Part shown: piece after piece, positions 50,503 to 58,290 of the stretch
Position numbering within the stretch: the first letter of the stretch is position 1
How the letters are laid out: each line of letters begins with the position of its first letter
Assembly: GCF_004785645.1 (NCBI RefSeq)
Contig: NZ_SRPE01000013.1
Coordinates: 29,287 to 93,286, forward strand
Length of the DNA: 64,000 nt
Reading direction: 5' to 3'
Source of the DNA: Empedobacter tilapiae
Lineage (GTDB): Bacteria; Bacteroidota; Bacteroidia; Flavobacteriales; Weeksellaceae
The notes under the pieces: generated by a model
Seen by the model: the letters and a program-made list of their open reading frames with translations, nothing else
Database searches by the model: none
Told to the model about the DNA's origin: nothing
Position numbers and translations under genes: made by a program

Positions 50503-50678
50503 TTCTATTCTGAATAATTAAAATCTCCAGCGGATGGGTCGTGGGTTCGATTCCTACTTTCAGGAAACTAAAATAGCTCAGTGGGTAGAGCAATTCACAC
50601 AGACTTTTAATCTGTATTTATCGCCCGAAAGGGCACCATTGGAAACAAAAAGCTAAAAAGTTTTCTTTTCGAATAGAG
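50503..50678 (+). ncRNA. tRNA-like non-coding RNA with circularly permuted arms (Y-RNA-like)
   Basis: Parts in order: a T-arm (GTGGGTTCGATTCCTAC, 50541-50557); an acceptor-like hairpin TTTCAG-GAAA-CTAAAA (50558-50573, one mismatch) capped by a GAAA tetraloop; TA plus a perfect D-arm (GCTC...GAGC, 50576-50591); six extra bases; the intact tRNA-Lys anticodon hairpin ACAGACTTTTAATCTGT (50599-50615, anticodon TTT); and GCCC-GAAA-GGGC (50623-50634). GGGTC, the usual variable-loop sequence, precedes the T-arm. So the 3' half of a tRNA-Lys comes before its 5' half, joined by a tetraloop. As I recall, bacterial Y RNAs are built this way. A weak outer stem TCTATTC-t-GAA/TTCGAATAGA (50504-50514 with 50668-50677) may close it. 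Ends, promoter and strand are inferred; the anticodon-like element is the strongest part. Confidence 0.65.
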
Positions 50679-50961
50679 AATTTATTTCGTAGAGATGAAT
50701 TTGAAATAAGATTAAAAACTTGCTTAAAACCTGATTTTGAAACTTTAGTTGATGATTGATTTCAAAAGTTTAAACTAAATATCAAGTCAAAATGATTTGA
50801 TAAAAATTGTAAAAACAAGAAATCAGAATAAGCTGCTCAAACTTCAAATTCCGTTTTGAAAAAGGAAAATGATTTAGCTTTTTTAATTAAAAAATTTAGA
50901 AAAAGATTCTTCTACAAAGGAGAAATATATAAAATAGTAAAAACCTATAAAAAATAATAAA

Positions 50962-52053
50962 ATGAAAAAATTAGCAATTAACAACCAAGAAATTGGAATC
51001 TATATCAAAAACAACGAAATCGAAAAAGTTTACACAAAAGGAAACTATTGGATTTTGTTCAATAAAAACATCGAAAAATTAAACATCAACGAAATAATTG
51101 ATGAAAAATATCACACACTGTTTTTAGAAAATGAAACATTGAAATCAATGATAGATTTTATCGAAGTATTACATAACGAAGTGTTGATTATTTACAAAAA
51201 CAATCAATCATACGATTCATTTTACAATAAAAACGTGATGATTTGGAAGAATTCGACTCAATTAAAAGCTGTAAAGTTTGATTTGAATTCTACTGAAGAA
51301 ATTAACAATTTAACAAAAAGAGAGATTGATATTTTGAGAAAAGCTGGTGCAATTCGTATAATTTCTGTTGCACCATATTTCGAAGGAATTTTGTTCAAAG
51401 ACAATGAATTTAATTCAGTTTTAAAAGCTGGTGAATACCAATTTTACAACAACGAAACAAAAATTTCAATGGTTTCTTTTGATATGCGTCCGCAAACAAT
51501 TGAAATTTCTGGACAAGAAATTTTAACAAAAGATAAAGCGCAATTGCGAATCAATTTTATGGTAAATTATCAAATTACTGATTTGTTAAATGTTTATCAA
51601 GCGAACAAAGATTTCGAAAAAATGATTTATCAAGCGATTCAATTAGGTTTGAGAGAATTTATTGGAAACATGAATTTTGATGATTTAATGTCGGATAAAA
51701 ATTCGGTAACGAATTATATCATTCAAAAATATCAAACTCAATTCCAAGAAATTGGTCTGAAATTGATTGATGCAGGTATGAAAGACATTATTCTTCCTGG
51801 AGAAATAAGAGAAATTATGAACCGCGTTTTGATTGCCGAAAAAACAGCTCAAGCCAATTCGATTACGCGTCGTGAGGAAACTGCTTCGACAAGAAGTTTA
51901 TTGAACACTGCGAAATTGATGGAAGAAAACGAAACGTTATGGAAGTTAAAAGAAATGGAATACATCGAAAAAATTGCCGATAAAGTGGGAGAAATCTCAA
52001 TTTCTGGCGGATCGAATGTGTTAAATGAACTAAAAACAATGTTTACGAAATGA
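50962..52053 (+). CDS. SPFH/band-7 (slipin-like) protein of the RtcB operon
   Basis: 363 residues. The C-terminal two-thirds (about 115-330) is an SPFH domain: REIDILRKAGAIRIISVAPYFEGILFKDNEFNSVLKAGEYQFYN...DMRPQTIEISGQEILTKDKAQLRINFMVNYQITD...IQLGLREFIGNMNFDDLM...EIGLKLIDAGMKDIILPGEIREIMNRVL, then a helical tail. Unlike most slipins it has no N-terminal membrane helix; the first 110 residues are a separate soluble domain. It is probably cytosolic and oligomeric. It overlaps the next gene by 4 bases and heads a four-gene RNA-repair-type operon. Its role there is unknown; scaffold or sensor is a guess. Confidence 0.88.
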   Translation: MKKLAINNQEIGIYIKNNEIEKVYTKGNYWILFNKNIEKLNINEIIDEKYHTLFLENETLKSMIDFIEVLHNEVLIIYKNNQSYDSFYNKNVMIWKNSTQLKAVKFDLNSTEEINNLTKREIDILRKAGAIRIISVAPYFEGILFKDNEFNSVLKAGEYQFYNNETKISMVSFDMRPQTIEISGQEILTKDKAQLRINFMVNYQITDLLNVYQANKDFEKMIYQAIQLGLREFIGNMNFDDLMSDKNSVTNYIIQKYQTQFQEIGLKLIDAGMKDIILPGEIREIMNRVLIAEKTAQANSITRREETASTRSLLNTAKLMEENETLWKLKEMEYIEKIADKVGEISISGGSNVLNELKTMFTK

Positions 52054-52805
52054 AACCAATCATTATAAATAAATTAAAAGAAATAGAAGATAAATATAAC
52101 ATCGAAATTCTTTTTGCTGTAGAATCTGGGAGCCGCGCTTGGGGCTTCCCTTCTACTGACAGCGATTACGATGTTCGATTTATTTACAAACGAAAAATTG
52201 AAGATTATCTAAAAATTGATCCAATTGATGATTTTATTGATTTAGAGATTGTAGATGAATTAGATTTTAAAGGTTGGGATATTCAAAAAGTTTTGCGCTT
52301 AATGTTGAAATCAAATTCGAGTATCAACGAATATTTACAATCTCCAATTCATTATATTTTTGATGAAATTTTCGAAAAAGAATTATTTGATTTAGCTGCT
52401 TCACAATTCAATTCTCAAAAAGTTGCCATGCATTATTTAGGAATTACAACAAAGCGAATAATTGAAATGAAACTTCAAGATGAAATTAAACTCAAAAGTT
52501 TGTTTTATGCTTTACGTTCAGTTCTTTCAGCGAAATGGATTGTAGAAAATAAAACAATTCCTCCGATGGAATTTGAAAAATTAAAATATTTAATCGGAAA
52601 TAAAACAATCGAAAATCAAGTAGATAAATATCTTGCAATCAAAGCTAATGTTGATGAAAGTTTTAAAATTTCGAAGAATGATGAACTTTTCAATTGGTTA
52701 ACTAATTTGAAAACTGAATTAAAAATTGAAGCCGAAAAATTGTCTAAAATTGGATTTGATAAAAATAAAATCAATACATTTTTCATTAAAACCATAACAA
52801 AATGA
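52050..52805 (+). CDS. Polymerase-beta-type nucleotidyltransferase (RlaP/YcgL-like), first copy
   Basis: 251 residues. The catalytic motif is VESGSRAWGFPSTDSDYDVRF: Gly27-Ser28, then Asp39-x-Asp41, with a third acidic residue in DFIDLEIVDEL. The rest matches the PF10127-type nucleotidyltransferases, including LMLKSNSSINEYLQSP and a helical C-domain. Such enzymes are encoded with RtcB in bacteria and phages and are thought to add nucleotides to, or process, broken RNA ends. Function is inferred from family and context. It overlaps both neighbours by 4 bases. Confidence 0.88.
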   Translation: MKPIIINKLKEIEDKYNIEILFAVESGSRAWGFPSTDSDYDVRFIYKRKIEDYLKIDPIDDFIDLEIVDELDFKGWDIQKVLRLMLKSNSSINEYLQSPIHYIFDEIFEKELFDLAASQFNSQKVAMHYLGITTKRIIEMKLQDEIKLKSLFYALRSVLSAKWIVENKTIPPMEFEKLKYLIGNKTIENQVDKYLAIKANVDESFKISKNDELFNWLTNLKTELKIEAEKLSKIGFDKNKINTFFIKTITK

Positions 52806-53869
52806 AACTAACAATAGAAGATCTAAAAAGTCAAAATTTAATTCTATTTGAATGTATAAGCGGAAGTAAAGCCTATAATTTGGCAACTAAAAATTCGGAT
52901 ACAGATATTCGTGGTGTTTTTTATTCACCAAAAAATGAATTTTATGGTTTCGAATATCAAGCACAAATAAGCAACGAAACCAATGATATTCTGTATTACG
53001 AAATCGGTCGATTTATTGAATTATTATTGAAAAATAATCCAAGTTGTTTAGAAATTTTAGCGACTCCAGAAGAATTTATCTTGTATAAATCGCCTTTGTT
53101 AGATGAATTAAATTACAATGATTTTATCACTTCAGAAGTTGAGAAAACATTTGTTGGATATGCATTGAGTCAAATTAAAAAAGCAAAAGGATTAAACAAG
53201 AAATTTCTAAATCCAATAGATGAAACTAGAAAAACAGTTCTTGATTTTTGTTATATTATTAATGATAACAAAACTATTTCTTTTATAGATTGGATGAGTT
53301 CAAATTCTTACAAACAAGCGTTTTGTGGATTAAGTAAAATCAATCATTCAAAAGATTTATTTGCGCTTTATTACAACGAAAAATTACATTATAAAGGAAT
53401 CGTAAAAGATGAAAATAATGATGATATTCGCTTGAGTGAAATTCCAAAAAATGAAAAACCAATTGCCTATTTCATTTTCCTAAAAGACGAATATTCCACT
53501 TATTGCAAACAATACAAAGAATATTGGGATTGGATGAAATTGAGAAATGAAGAGCGTTACACAACAAATATTGCACATGAAAAAAATTACGATAGTAAAA
53601 ATATGATGCACACGATTCGCCTATTAAAAGTTGCGAAAGAATTAGTGGAAACAGGAAATCTAAATGTAAAACGAACAGGAGATCGCGACGAATTATTAGC
53701 AATAAAAAACGGAGATTTTTCTTATGAAGAAGTAGTCGAGAAAGCTGAAAAATTACAACGAGAAATTGAAGAAAAGTCGAAACTAAATTTTCTTGTAACC
53801 GAAATAAACTCTTCGAAAGTGGAAGAATTTTTAATCAACCTTAGAACCAAATTATATGAAAACAACTGA
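52802..53869 (+). CDS. Polymerase-beta-type nucleotidyltransferase (RlaP/YcgL-like), second copy
   Basis: 355 residues. Same family as the preceding gene: CISGSKAYNLATKNSDTDIRGVFY with Gly21-Ser22 and Asp33-x-Asp35, then DILYYEIGRFIELLLKNNPSCLEILATPEEFIL. It is about 100 residues longer, with an extra central part (IDWMSSNSYKQAFCGLSKINHSKDLFALYY). A C-terminal motif (NMMHTIRLLKVAKELVETGNLNVKRTGDRDELLAIKNG) is typical of this branch. The two copies share little beyond the catalytic core, so they are old paralogues with probably different substrates. It overlaps the rtcB gene by 14 bases. Confidence 0.9.
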   Translation: MKLTIEDLKSQNLILFECISGSKAYNLATKNSDTDIRGVFYSPKNEFYGFEYQAQISNETNDILYYEIGRFIELLLKNNPSCLEILATPEEFILYKSPLLDELNYNDFITSEVEKTFVGYALSQIKKAKGLNKKFLNPIDETRKTVLDFCYIINDNKTISFIDWMSSNSYKQAFCGLSKINHSKDLFALYYNEKLHYKGIVKDENNDDIRLSEIPKNEKPIAYFIFLKDEYSTYCKQYKEYWDWMKLRNEERYTTNIAHEKNYDSKNMMHTIRLLKVAKELVETGNLNVKRTGDRDELLAIKNGDFSYEEVVEKAEKLQREIEEKSKLNFLVTEINSSKVEEFLINLRTKLYENN

Positions 53870-55301
53870 ACAACAAAATAAACCGATCAATGGAAACGAT
53901 TTGATTGCCTTGGGTTATCCTGAAAACGAAATTTTAGGAATTGCCTTAAAAATCAACAAAAAAAGAAATGGTTACACAAAAGCCGAAATGCTTGATAAAT
54001 ATGCGCAAGTTTTGTCTTCGCCACAAGATTTTTTAGAAGATAAAATTTTCAAAACGCTTGCAAAAGGTTTTATTGATGGAATTCATTTACCTCTACAAGA
54101 TGAAAACTTGATTGAATTGAATGAAAATCCAAACGATTTTAAAATTTATGGAGCAGAAAAAATTGAAGACGGCGCTTTAGAACAGATGAAAGTTGCGATG
54201 AAACTTCCTGTTACCGTTGCTGGCGCAATTATGCCTGATGCACATCAAGGTTATGGTTTGCCGATTGGTGGAGTTTTAGCTACGAAAAATGCGATTATTC
54301 CTTATGGTGTCGGCGTTGATATTGGATGTAGAATGGCTTTATCGATTTATGATTTACCTGCTTCTCATTATTTTGAGCATCATAATTCGTTAAAAGAAAC
54401 TTTGGTAAAAAACACAAAGTTTGGTGCAGGACATGGTTTTCATGGTCAATACAAAGCTGAACATCAGATTTTGGATGATACAAAATTCGAGACGAATTCA
54501 TTTATTCAAAATCTAAAAGATAAAGCGTGGTCACAATTGGGTTCTTCTGGTGGAGGAAATCATTTTGTAGAATTTGGTTTGATTGATTTCAAAGAAGATG
54601 ATGAAAAATTAAACATTAAAAAAGGTTCATACTTGGCTTTATTAACGCATTCTGGATCGAGAGGTTTTGGCGCTACAATCGCTGGACATTATACCAAAAT
54701 TGCAAAAGAAATTTGTAAACTTCCATACAAAGCGCAGAATTTAGCTTATTTGGATTTAGATTCAGCCGAAGGTCAAGAATATTGGATTGCGATGAATTTG
54801 GCTGGCGAATATGCTTCGGCTTGTCACGAAATTATTCATCAAAAAATTGCAAAATCTATCGGTGCAGAAGTTTTAGCGAAAGTAGAAAATCATCATAATT
54901 TTGCTTGGAAAGAAATTTACAATGGCGAAGAAGTAATTGTTCATCGAAAAGGTGCAACGCCAGCTTCTAAGGATATAATGGGAATTATTCCAGGTTCTAT
55001 GACTGCGCCAGGATTTTTGGTTCGAGGTAAAGGTGAAGAAAATTCTATTAATTCTGCATCGCATGGCGCCGGTCGTCAAATGAGCCGAACACAAGCGATT
55101 AAATCATTATCTCAAAATAAGATCAACGATTATTTAAATGATTTTGGAATTACATTAATCGGTGGTGGAAAAGATGAAGCACCGATGGCATACAAAGATA
55201 TTCACGAAGTAATGGCTGCACAACAAGATTTGGTAGATATTGTGGCAACTTTTACACCTAAAATGGTTAGAATGGCCGATGACGGATCGAGAGAAGATTA
55301 A
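53856..55301 (+). CDS. rtcB: RNA-splicing ligase RtcB
   Basis: 481 residues. Joins RNA 2',3'-cyclic phosphate or 3'-phosphate ends to 5'-OH ends using GTP and Mn2+. Active-site pieces are intact: MPDAHQGYGLPIGGV, VGVDIGCRMA (metal Cys), GSSGGGNHFVEFG, HSGSRGFG, ENHHNFAW, IIPGSMTAPGFLVRGKG and the guanylylated His region SINSASHGAGRQMSR. An extra N-terminal helical segment (about residues 1-75) precedes the conserved fold. No archease or RtcA is seen beside it. Last gene of the SPFH-nucleotidyltransferase-nucleotidyltransferase operon, so it most likely repairs RNA cut by ribotoxins or stress nucleases. Confidence 0.96.
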   Translation: MKTTEQQNKPINGNDLIALGYPENEILGIALKINKKRNGYTKAEMLDKYAQVLSSPQDFLEDKIFKTLAKGFIDGIHLPLQDENLIELNENPNDFKIYGAEKIEDGALEQMKVAMKLPVTVAGAIMPDAHQGYGLPIGGVLATKNAIIPYGVGVDIGCRMALSIYDLPASHYFEHHNSLKETLVKNTKFGAGHGFHGQYKAEHQILDDTKFETNSFIQNLKDKAWSQLGSSGGGNHFVEFGLIDFKEDDEKLNIKKGSYLALLTHSGSRGFGATIAGHYTKIAKEICKLPYKAQNLAYLDLDSAEGQEYWIAMNLAGEYASACHEIIHQKIAKSIGAEVLAKVENHHNFAWKEIYNGEEVIVHRKGATPASKDIMGIIPGSMTAPGFLVRGKGEENSINSASHGAGRQMSRTQAIKSLSQNKINDYLNDFGITLIGGGKDEAPMAYKDIHEVMAAQQDLVDIVATFTPKMVRMADDGSRED

Positions 55302-55334
55302 AAAAATGCCTGAACAATTGTTCAGGCATTTTAT
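55302..55334. terminator. Bidirectional terminator of rtcB operon and hemF
   Basis: 30-base perfect palindrome, half AAAATGCCTGAACAA, between the convergent rtcB and hemF genes. Confidence 0.92.
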
Positions 55335-55344
55335 ATATTATAGA

Positions 55345-56250
55345 TTAAATCCAATCTTTTGGATGTTTCAAAACATCGACTAATTTATATTCTTCCGAAC
55401 CTTCTTCTGGCTGATGATTATAGTGCCATTGTACATGTTTCGGCAAACTCATCAAAATAGATTCTATTCGTCCATTGGTTTTCAAACCAAACAAAGTTCC
55501 TCTGTCATGAATTAAATTAAACTCCACATAACGACCACGTCTAATTTCTTGCCATTCCTTTTGTTCAGCAGAAAATTCATCATTTTTGTGTTTTTCAACA
55601 ATCGGAATATACGCCTTCAAAAATGAGTTTCCTACTTCTGTTACGAAATCATACCATTGTTCAACTGTTTTTTCTGAAGTTGGTTTCAAGTAATCAAAGA
55701 ACAAACCTCCTATTCCACGCGCTTCTTCACGATGTGTATTCCAAAAATATTTATCACATTCTTCTTTATACTTCGGATAAAAAGCCGCATCATGCGCATC
55801 ACAACTTTTTTTACAGATCGTATGCCAATGCATCACATCTTCTTCGTCCAAATAATATGGCGTCAAATCTTGCCCTCCTCCAAACCATTGATCGACGATA
55901 TTTCCGTCTTGATCATACATTTCAAAATATCTCCAATTCGCATGAGTCGTCGGAATATGTGGACTTGATGGATGAATAACCAAACTCAATCCGCAAGCAA
56001 AAAATTTACCTGATGAAACATTTAACGCTTTTTGCATTGTTACTGGTAATTCTCCATAAACTTTCGAGATATTAACGCCAGCTTTCTCAAAAACAGCTCC
56101 GTCAGTTAAAACACATGAAAGACCTCCGCCGCCTTCTTTGCGTTCCCAATTATCTCGTAGAAATTTGGCTTTACCATCAACTTCTTCAAGTTTGGCAATA
56201 ATTTTATTTTGTAAGTCTTGTATATATTGAAAAAATTGATCTTTCATCAT
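55345..56250 (-). CDS. hemF: Oxygen-dependent coproporphyrinogen III oxidase
   Basis: 301 residues. Heme biosynthesis enzyme converting coproporphyrinogen III to protoporphyrinogen IX with O2, so aerobic growth. Typical signatures: GGGGLSCVLTDGAVFEKAGVN, THANWRYFEMYD, WFGGGQDLTPYYLDEEDV, GIGGLFFDYL and RRGRYVEFNLIHDRGTLFGLKTNGRIESILMSLP. The two ATG codons (56250 and 56247) are adjacent. The start overlaps the end of an upstream frameshifted lipoprotein gene by 4 bases, so the two were once translationally coupled. Confidence 0.96.
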   Translation of the reverse strand: MMKDQFFQYIQDLQNKIIAKLEEVDGKAKFLRDNWERKEGGGGLSCVLTDGAVFEKAGVNISKVYGELPVTMQKALNVSSGKFFACGLSLVIHPSSPHIPTTHANWRYFEMYDQDGNIVDQWFGGGQDLTPYYLDEEDVMHWHTICKKSCDAHDAAFYPKYKEECDKYFWNTHREEARGIGGLFFDYLKPTSEKTVEQWYDFVTEVGNSFLKAYIPIVEKHKNDEFSAEQKEWQEIRRGRYVEFNLIHDRGTLFGLKTNGRIESILMSLPKHVQWHYNHQPEEGSEEYKLVDVLKHPKDWI

Positions 56251-56773
56251 AAATATTTTTGCAAATATAGAATGAAATCTCCTTGTGGTAAAATTAGGTT
56301 TGATCCAATAAAATAATTATCATTATTTTCGATTATTGGATTGGAATAGAATAATATTGAAATTTGATTATTATTAATCAAATTGTAAGAAAAATCAACA
56401 CCATCCTCATAACCTAACGCTCTAATAAAATAAGATGTTTTCGATTGAAACCATTTCTTAGAAATATTTCCATCTATCGAAATAGTATTTATTAATTTAA
56501 TACCATCAGAAAACCAATCTTCTATATTATAATTTCTATTTTCATAGGTTACTATATAATTCTCAATTCCAGTATTATCAAAATCAATTAATTCGATAGA
56601 AATTATTTTTTTCCTTTATATGTATCAATTAATTGATTTGGTAAACTATCAATAACTTTGGCTTGATTGAGAATATTGGTTAAAGATAAATTTGTCTTTG
56701 GTTTTATTTCTACAACTTTTTTACAATTCATAAAAGTTAAAGTGAACAATATTGCAATAATTAGTGTTTTCAT
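56247..56773 (-). pseudogene. Lipoprotein gene with a single frameshift, upstream of hemF
   Basis: The ATG at 56773 starts a lipoprotein signal (MKTLIIAILFTLTFMNC). The frame stops after LPNQLIDTYKGKK at an A7 run (complement of T7 at 56606-56612). With one extra A it continues KIISIELIDFDNTGIENYIVTYENRNYNIEDWFSDGIK... to the stop at 56247-56249, which overlaps the hemF start. The joined protein is about 175 residues, similar in style to other small lipoproteins of the 56-64 kb island. Either a recent lesion, a sequencing error in the homopolymer, or phase variation. Confidence 0.65.
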
Positions 56774-56822
56774 TATATTTGGATTGTCTTTTCTGGATTT
56801 TTATTAACTGATGATTTTAGTC

Positions 56823-57284
56823 TTAATCAGGATAGTTTTTGATAATAATTCTTGTTTTATTTTCATTCTCTAAAAAGATTATTTCAGATTCTCCTCCTTC
56901 AAAACTTAAATTAATTTGAAGTTTATCATTTTCAAAATTGTAAGAAAGATCAACATTTTGAATATTATATTTCATATTAGATTTTGGGAGTATAGTTTTT
57001 AAATACTGCACTTCGTTAATTTTACTCTCTTTAATAAAAAAAATGTAAGCTTCATTAAGCTTTTTAGAAATAATACAATTTGTAGTAAATCCTGATTCAA
57101 GATTTCCTTCTTCTTTTTCACAGGCTATTTTATTGTTTACTGAATTATTATTTTCTTGTTGTTGATTCTTTGATATAATTTCTTGATCTAAAGATGTTTT
57201 ATTGTTATTTAATTCTTTTTTATTATTTCCAGCATTGCAAGAGATAATAAAGAATAAACAGATATAGTTTAATATATTTTTCAT
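56823..57284 (-). CDS. Hypothetical lipoprotein (possible immunity protein)
   Basis: About 153 residues from the ATG at 57284, which shares its A with the TAA of the upstream gene (TAATG overlap); an in-frame TTG further upstream is rejected. Lipoprotein signal MKNILNYICLFFIISC. An Asn/Lys/Gln-rich linker is followed by a strand-rich domain (LSYNFENDKLQINLSFEGGESEIIFLENENKTRIIIKN) with two cysteines. No family recognised. Its coupling to the paralogous lipoprotein pair upstream, below a peptidoglycan-hydrolase effector, suggests an immunity role. Confidence 0.6.
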   Translation of the reverse strand: MKNILNYICLFFIISCNAGNNKKELNNNKTSLDQEIISKNQQQENNNSVNNKIACEKEEGNLESGFTTNCIISKKLNEAYIFFIKESKINEVQYLKTILPKSNMKYNIQNVDLSYNFENDKLQINLSFEGGESEIIFLENENKTRIIIKNYPD

Positions 57285-58279
57285 TAATATTGAGTCCAAT
57301 GATGAGTTATAATAAAATCACGAACATACTCTTCCAACTTTGGTAAACCATAATAGTTGTTTTCTTGCCAATAAGAACCTGATCCAAGTAATTTTTCTGG
57401 TTTTTCTCCATACCATTCATCAAATTTATCATTCAAATATTTTTTACGTAATGGATAGGTTGTATTAAAAACAAATCCTTTTATTTTAGCAAATTCTTCA
57501 TGACTCCAACCTAAATCTTCTCTATTTTTCTGTACATAATTTTCTAAAGCAAATAAATATGTGCTATTTTCTCGATTAGTGTTTTTTGAGATATAATCTA
57601 ATATTTCTGTATTGATTTTTAAACTGTCATTTTTGTCTTTTGTAAAAGTCAAATGATTAATAATATTTTCAGGAGTTGAAACATTTTCTTGCATTAGATA
57701 ATTAATAAATTCTTTTTCGCTTTCAAATTTTTTTAATTTTTCTTTATCTGATATAATAAATGATTCTTCCTTTTGAAAACGATTGTTTTTTAAAACTCTA
57801 ATAAATATCTTATTTGATTGTTTTTCTACTTTAAAATCGACTTCTTTGGATTTTCTATCAACTTCTATGTTTGGATAATCGACATAAAAAGTACCAATCT
57901 CATACAAATTCTCTTTATCAAAATAATATACATAAAATATTCCAGCATAATAATCATTACCTTCTACTATTAGAATTTTTTCATCATTATTCTTATATAA
58001 ATAACAAATAGTATTTGCAGATTCAAGAAATGAATTTGATAAAAAAATCATTTTATTACTTAGTTTTATATATTGATTACTATCAAATTGTTCTATAAAT
58101 AAAGATGAGGTATCTGAAAAAGTAAATAAAGAGTTATCTTGAAAAGAGTTTATAGTTTCAACTCTTTTAAAAATATTTTTATCTTCTTTTTTTTCAGTTG
58201 TATTAGATTCCAATTTTTTTTGAGAAGTACCTTTACATGATAAAAACAAAATACTAAGTATTATTAATATATTTTTCAT
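57284..58279 (-). CDS. Lipoprotein, tandem paralogue 2 (possible immunity protein)
   Basis: About 331 residues from the ATG at 58279; the upstream TTG frame start is only read-through sequence. Signal MKNILIILSILFLSC. The C-terminal 130 residues (LTFTKDKNDSLKINTEILDYIS...YPLRKKYLNDKFDEWYGEKP...NNYYGLPKLEEYVRDFIITHH) are very similar to the next gene upstream, whereas the N-terminal half differs. So a conserved C-domain is joined to a variable N-part. It ends WTQY, and the DNA after it repeats the junction seen after the paralogue. Function unknown; periplasmic immunity is inference from context. Confidence 0.65.
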   Translation of the reverse strand: MKNILIILSILFLSCKGTSQKKLESNTTEKKEDKNIFKRVETINSFQDNSLFTFSDTSSLFIEQFDSNQYIKLSNKMIFLSNSFLESANTICYLYKNNDEKILIVEGNDYYAGIFYVYYFDKENLYEIGTFYVDYPNIEVDRKSKEVDFKVEKQSNKIFIRVLKNNRFQKEESFIISDKEKLKKFESEKEFINYLMQENVSTPENIINHLTFTKDKNDSLKINTEILDYISKNTNRENSTYLFALENYVQKNREDLGWSHEEFAKIKGFVFNTTYPLRKKYLNDKFDEWYGEKPEKLLGSGSYWQENNYYGLPKLEEYVRDFIITHHWTQY

Positions 58280-58290
58280 TAATATTGAGT

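Larger units (their letters stand above)
50231..50961. other. Long intergenic region between the WYL gene and the RtcB operon
   Basis: 731 bases. It holds the WYL operator candidates (50272-50290, 50383-50400) and the tRNA-like RNA (50503-50678). From about 50618 to 50757 there is also an open stretch without start codon (…FRRDEFEIRLKTCLKPDFETLVDD) that may be a coding remnant. AAAGGAG occurs at 50916-50922, too far from the 50962 start to serve it directly. No clear TAnnTTTG promoter for the operon was found. Confidence 0.5.

Noticed and set aside
50536..50615. A normal tRNA-Lys gene
   Set aside because: The T-arm precedes the D-arm, and after the anticodon hairpin there is no T-arm or acceptor strand. 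It cannot fold as an ordinary tRNA read 5' to 3'.
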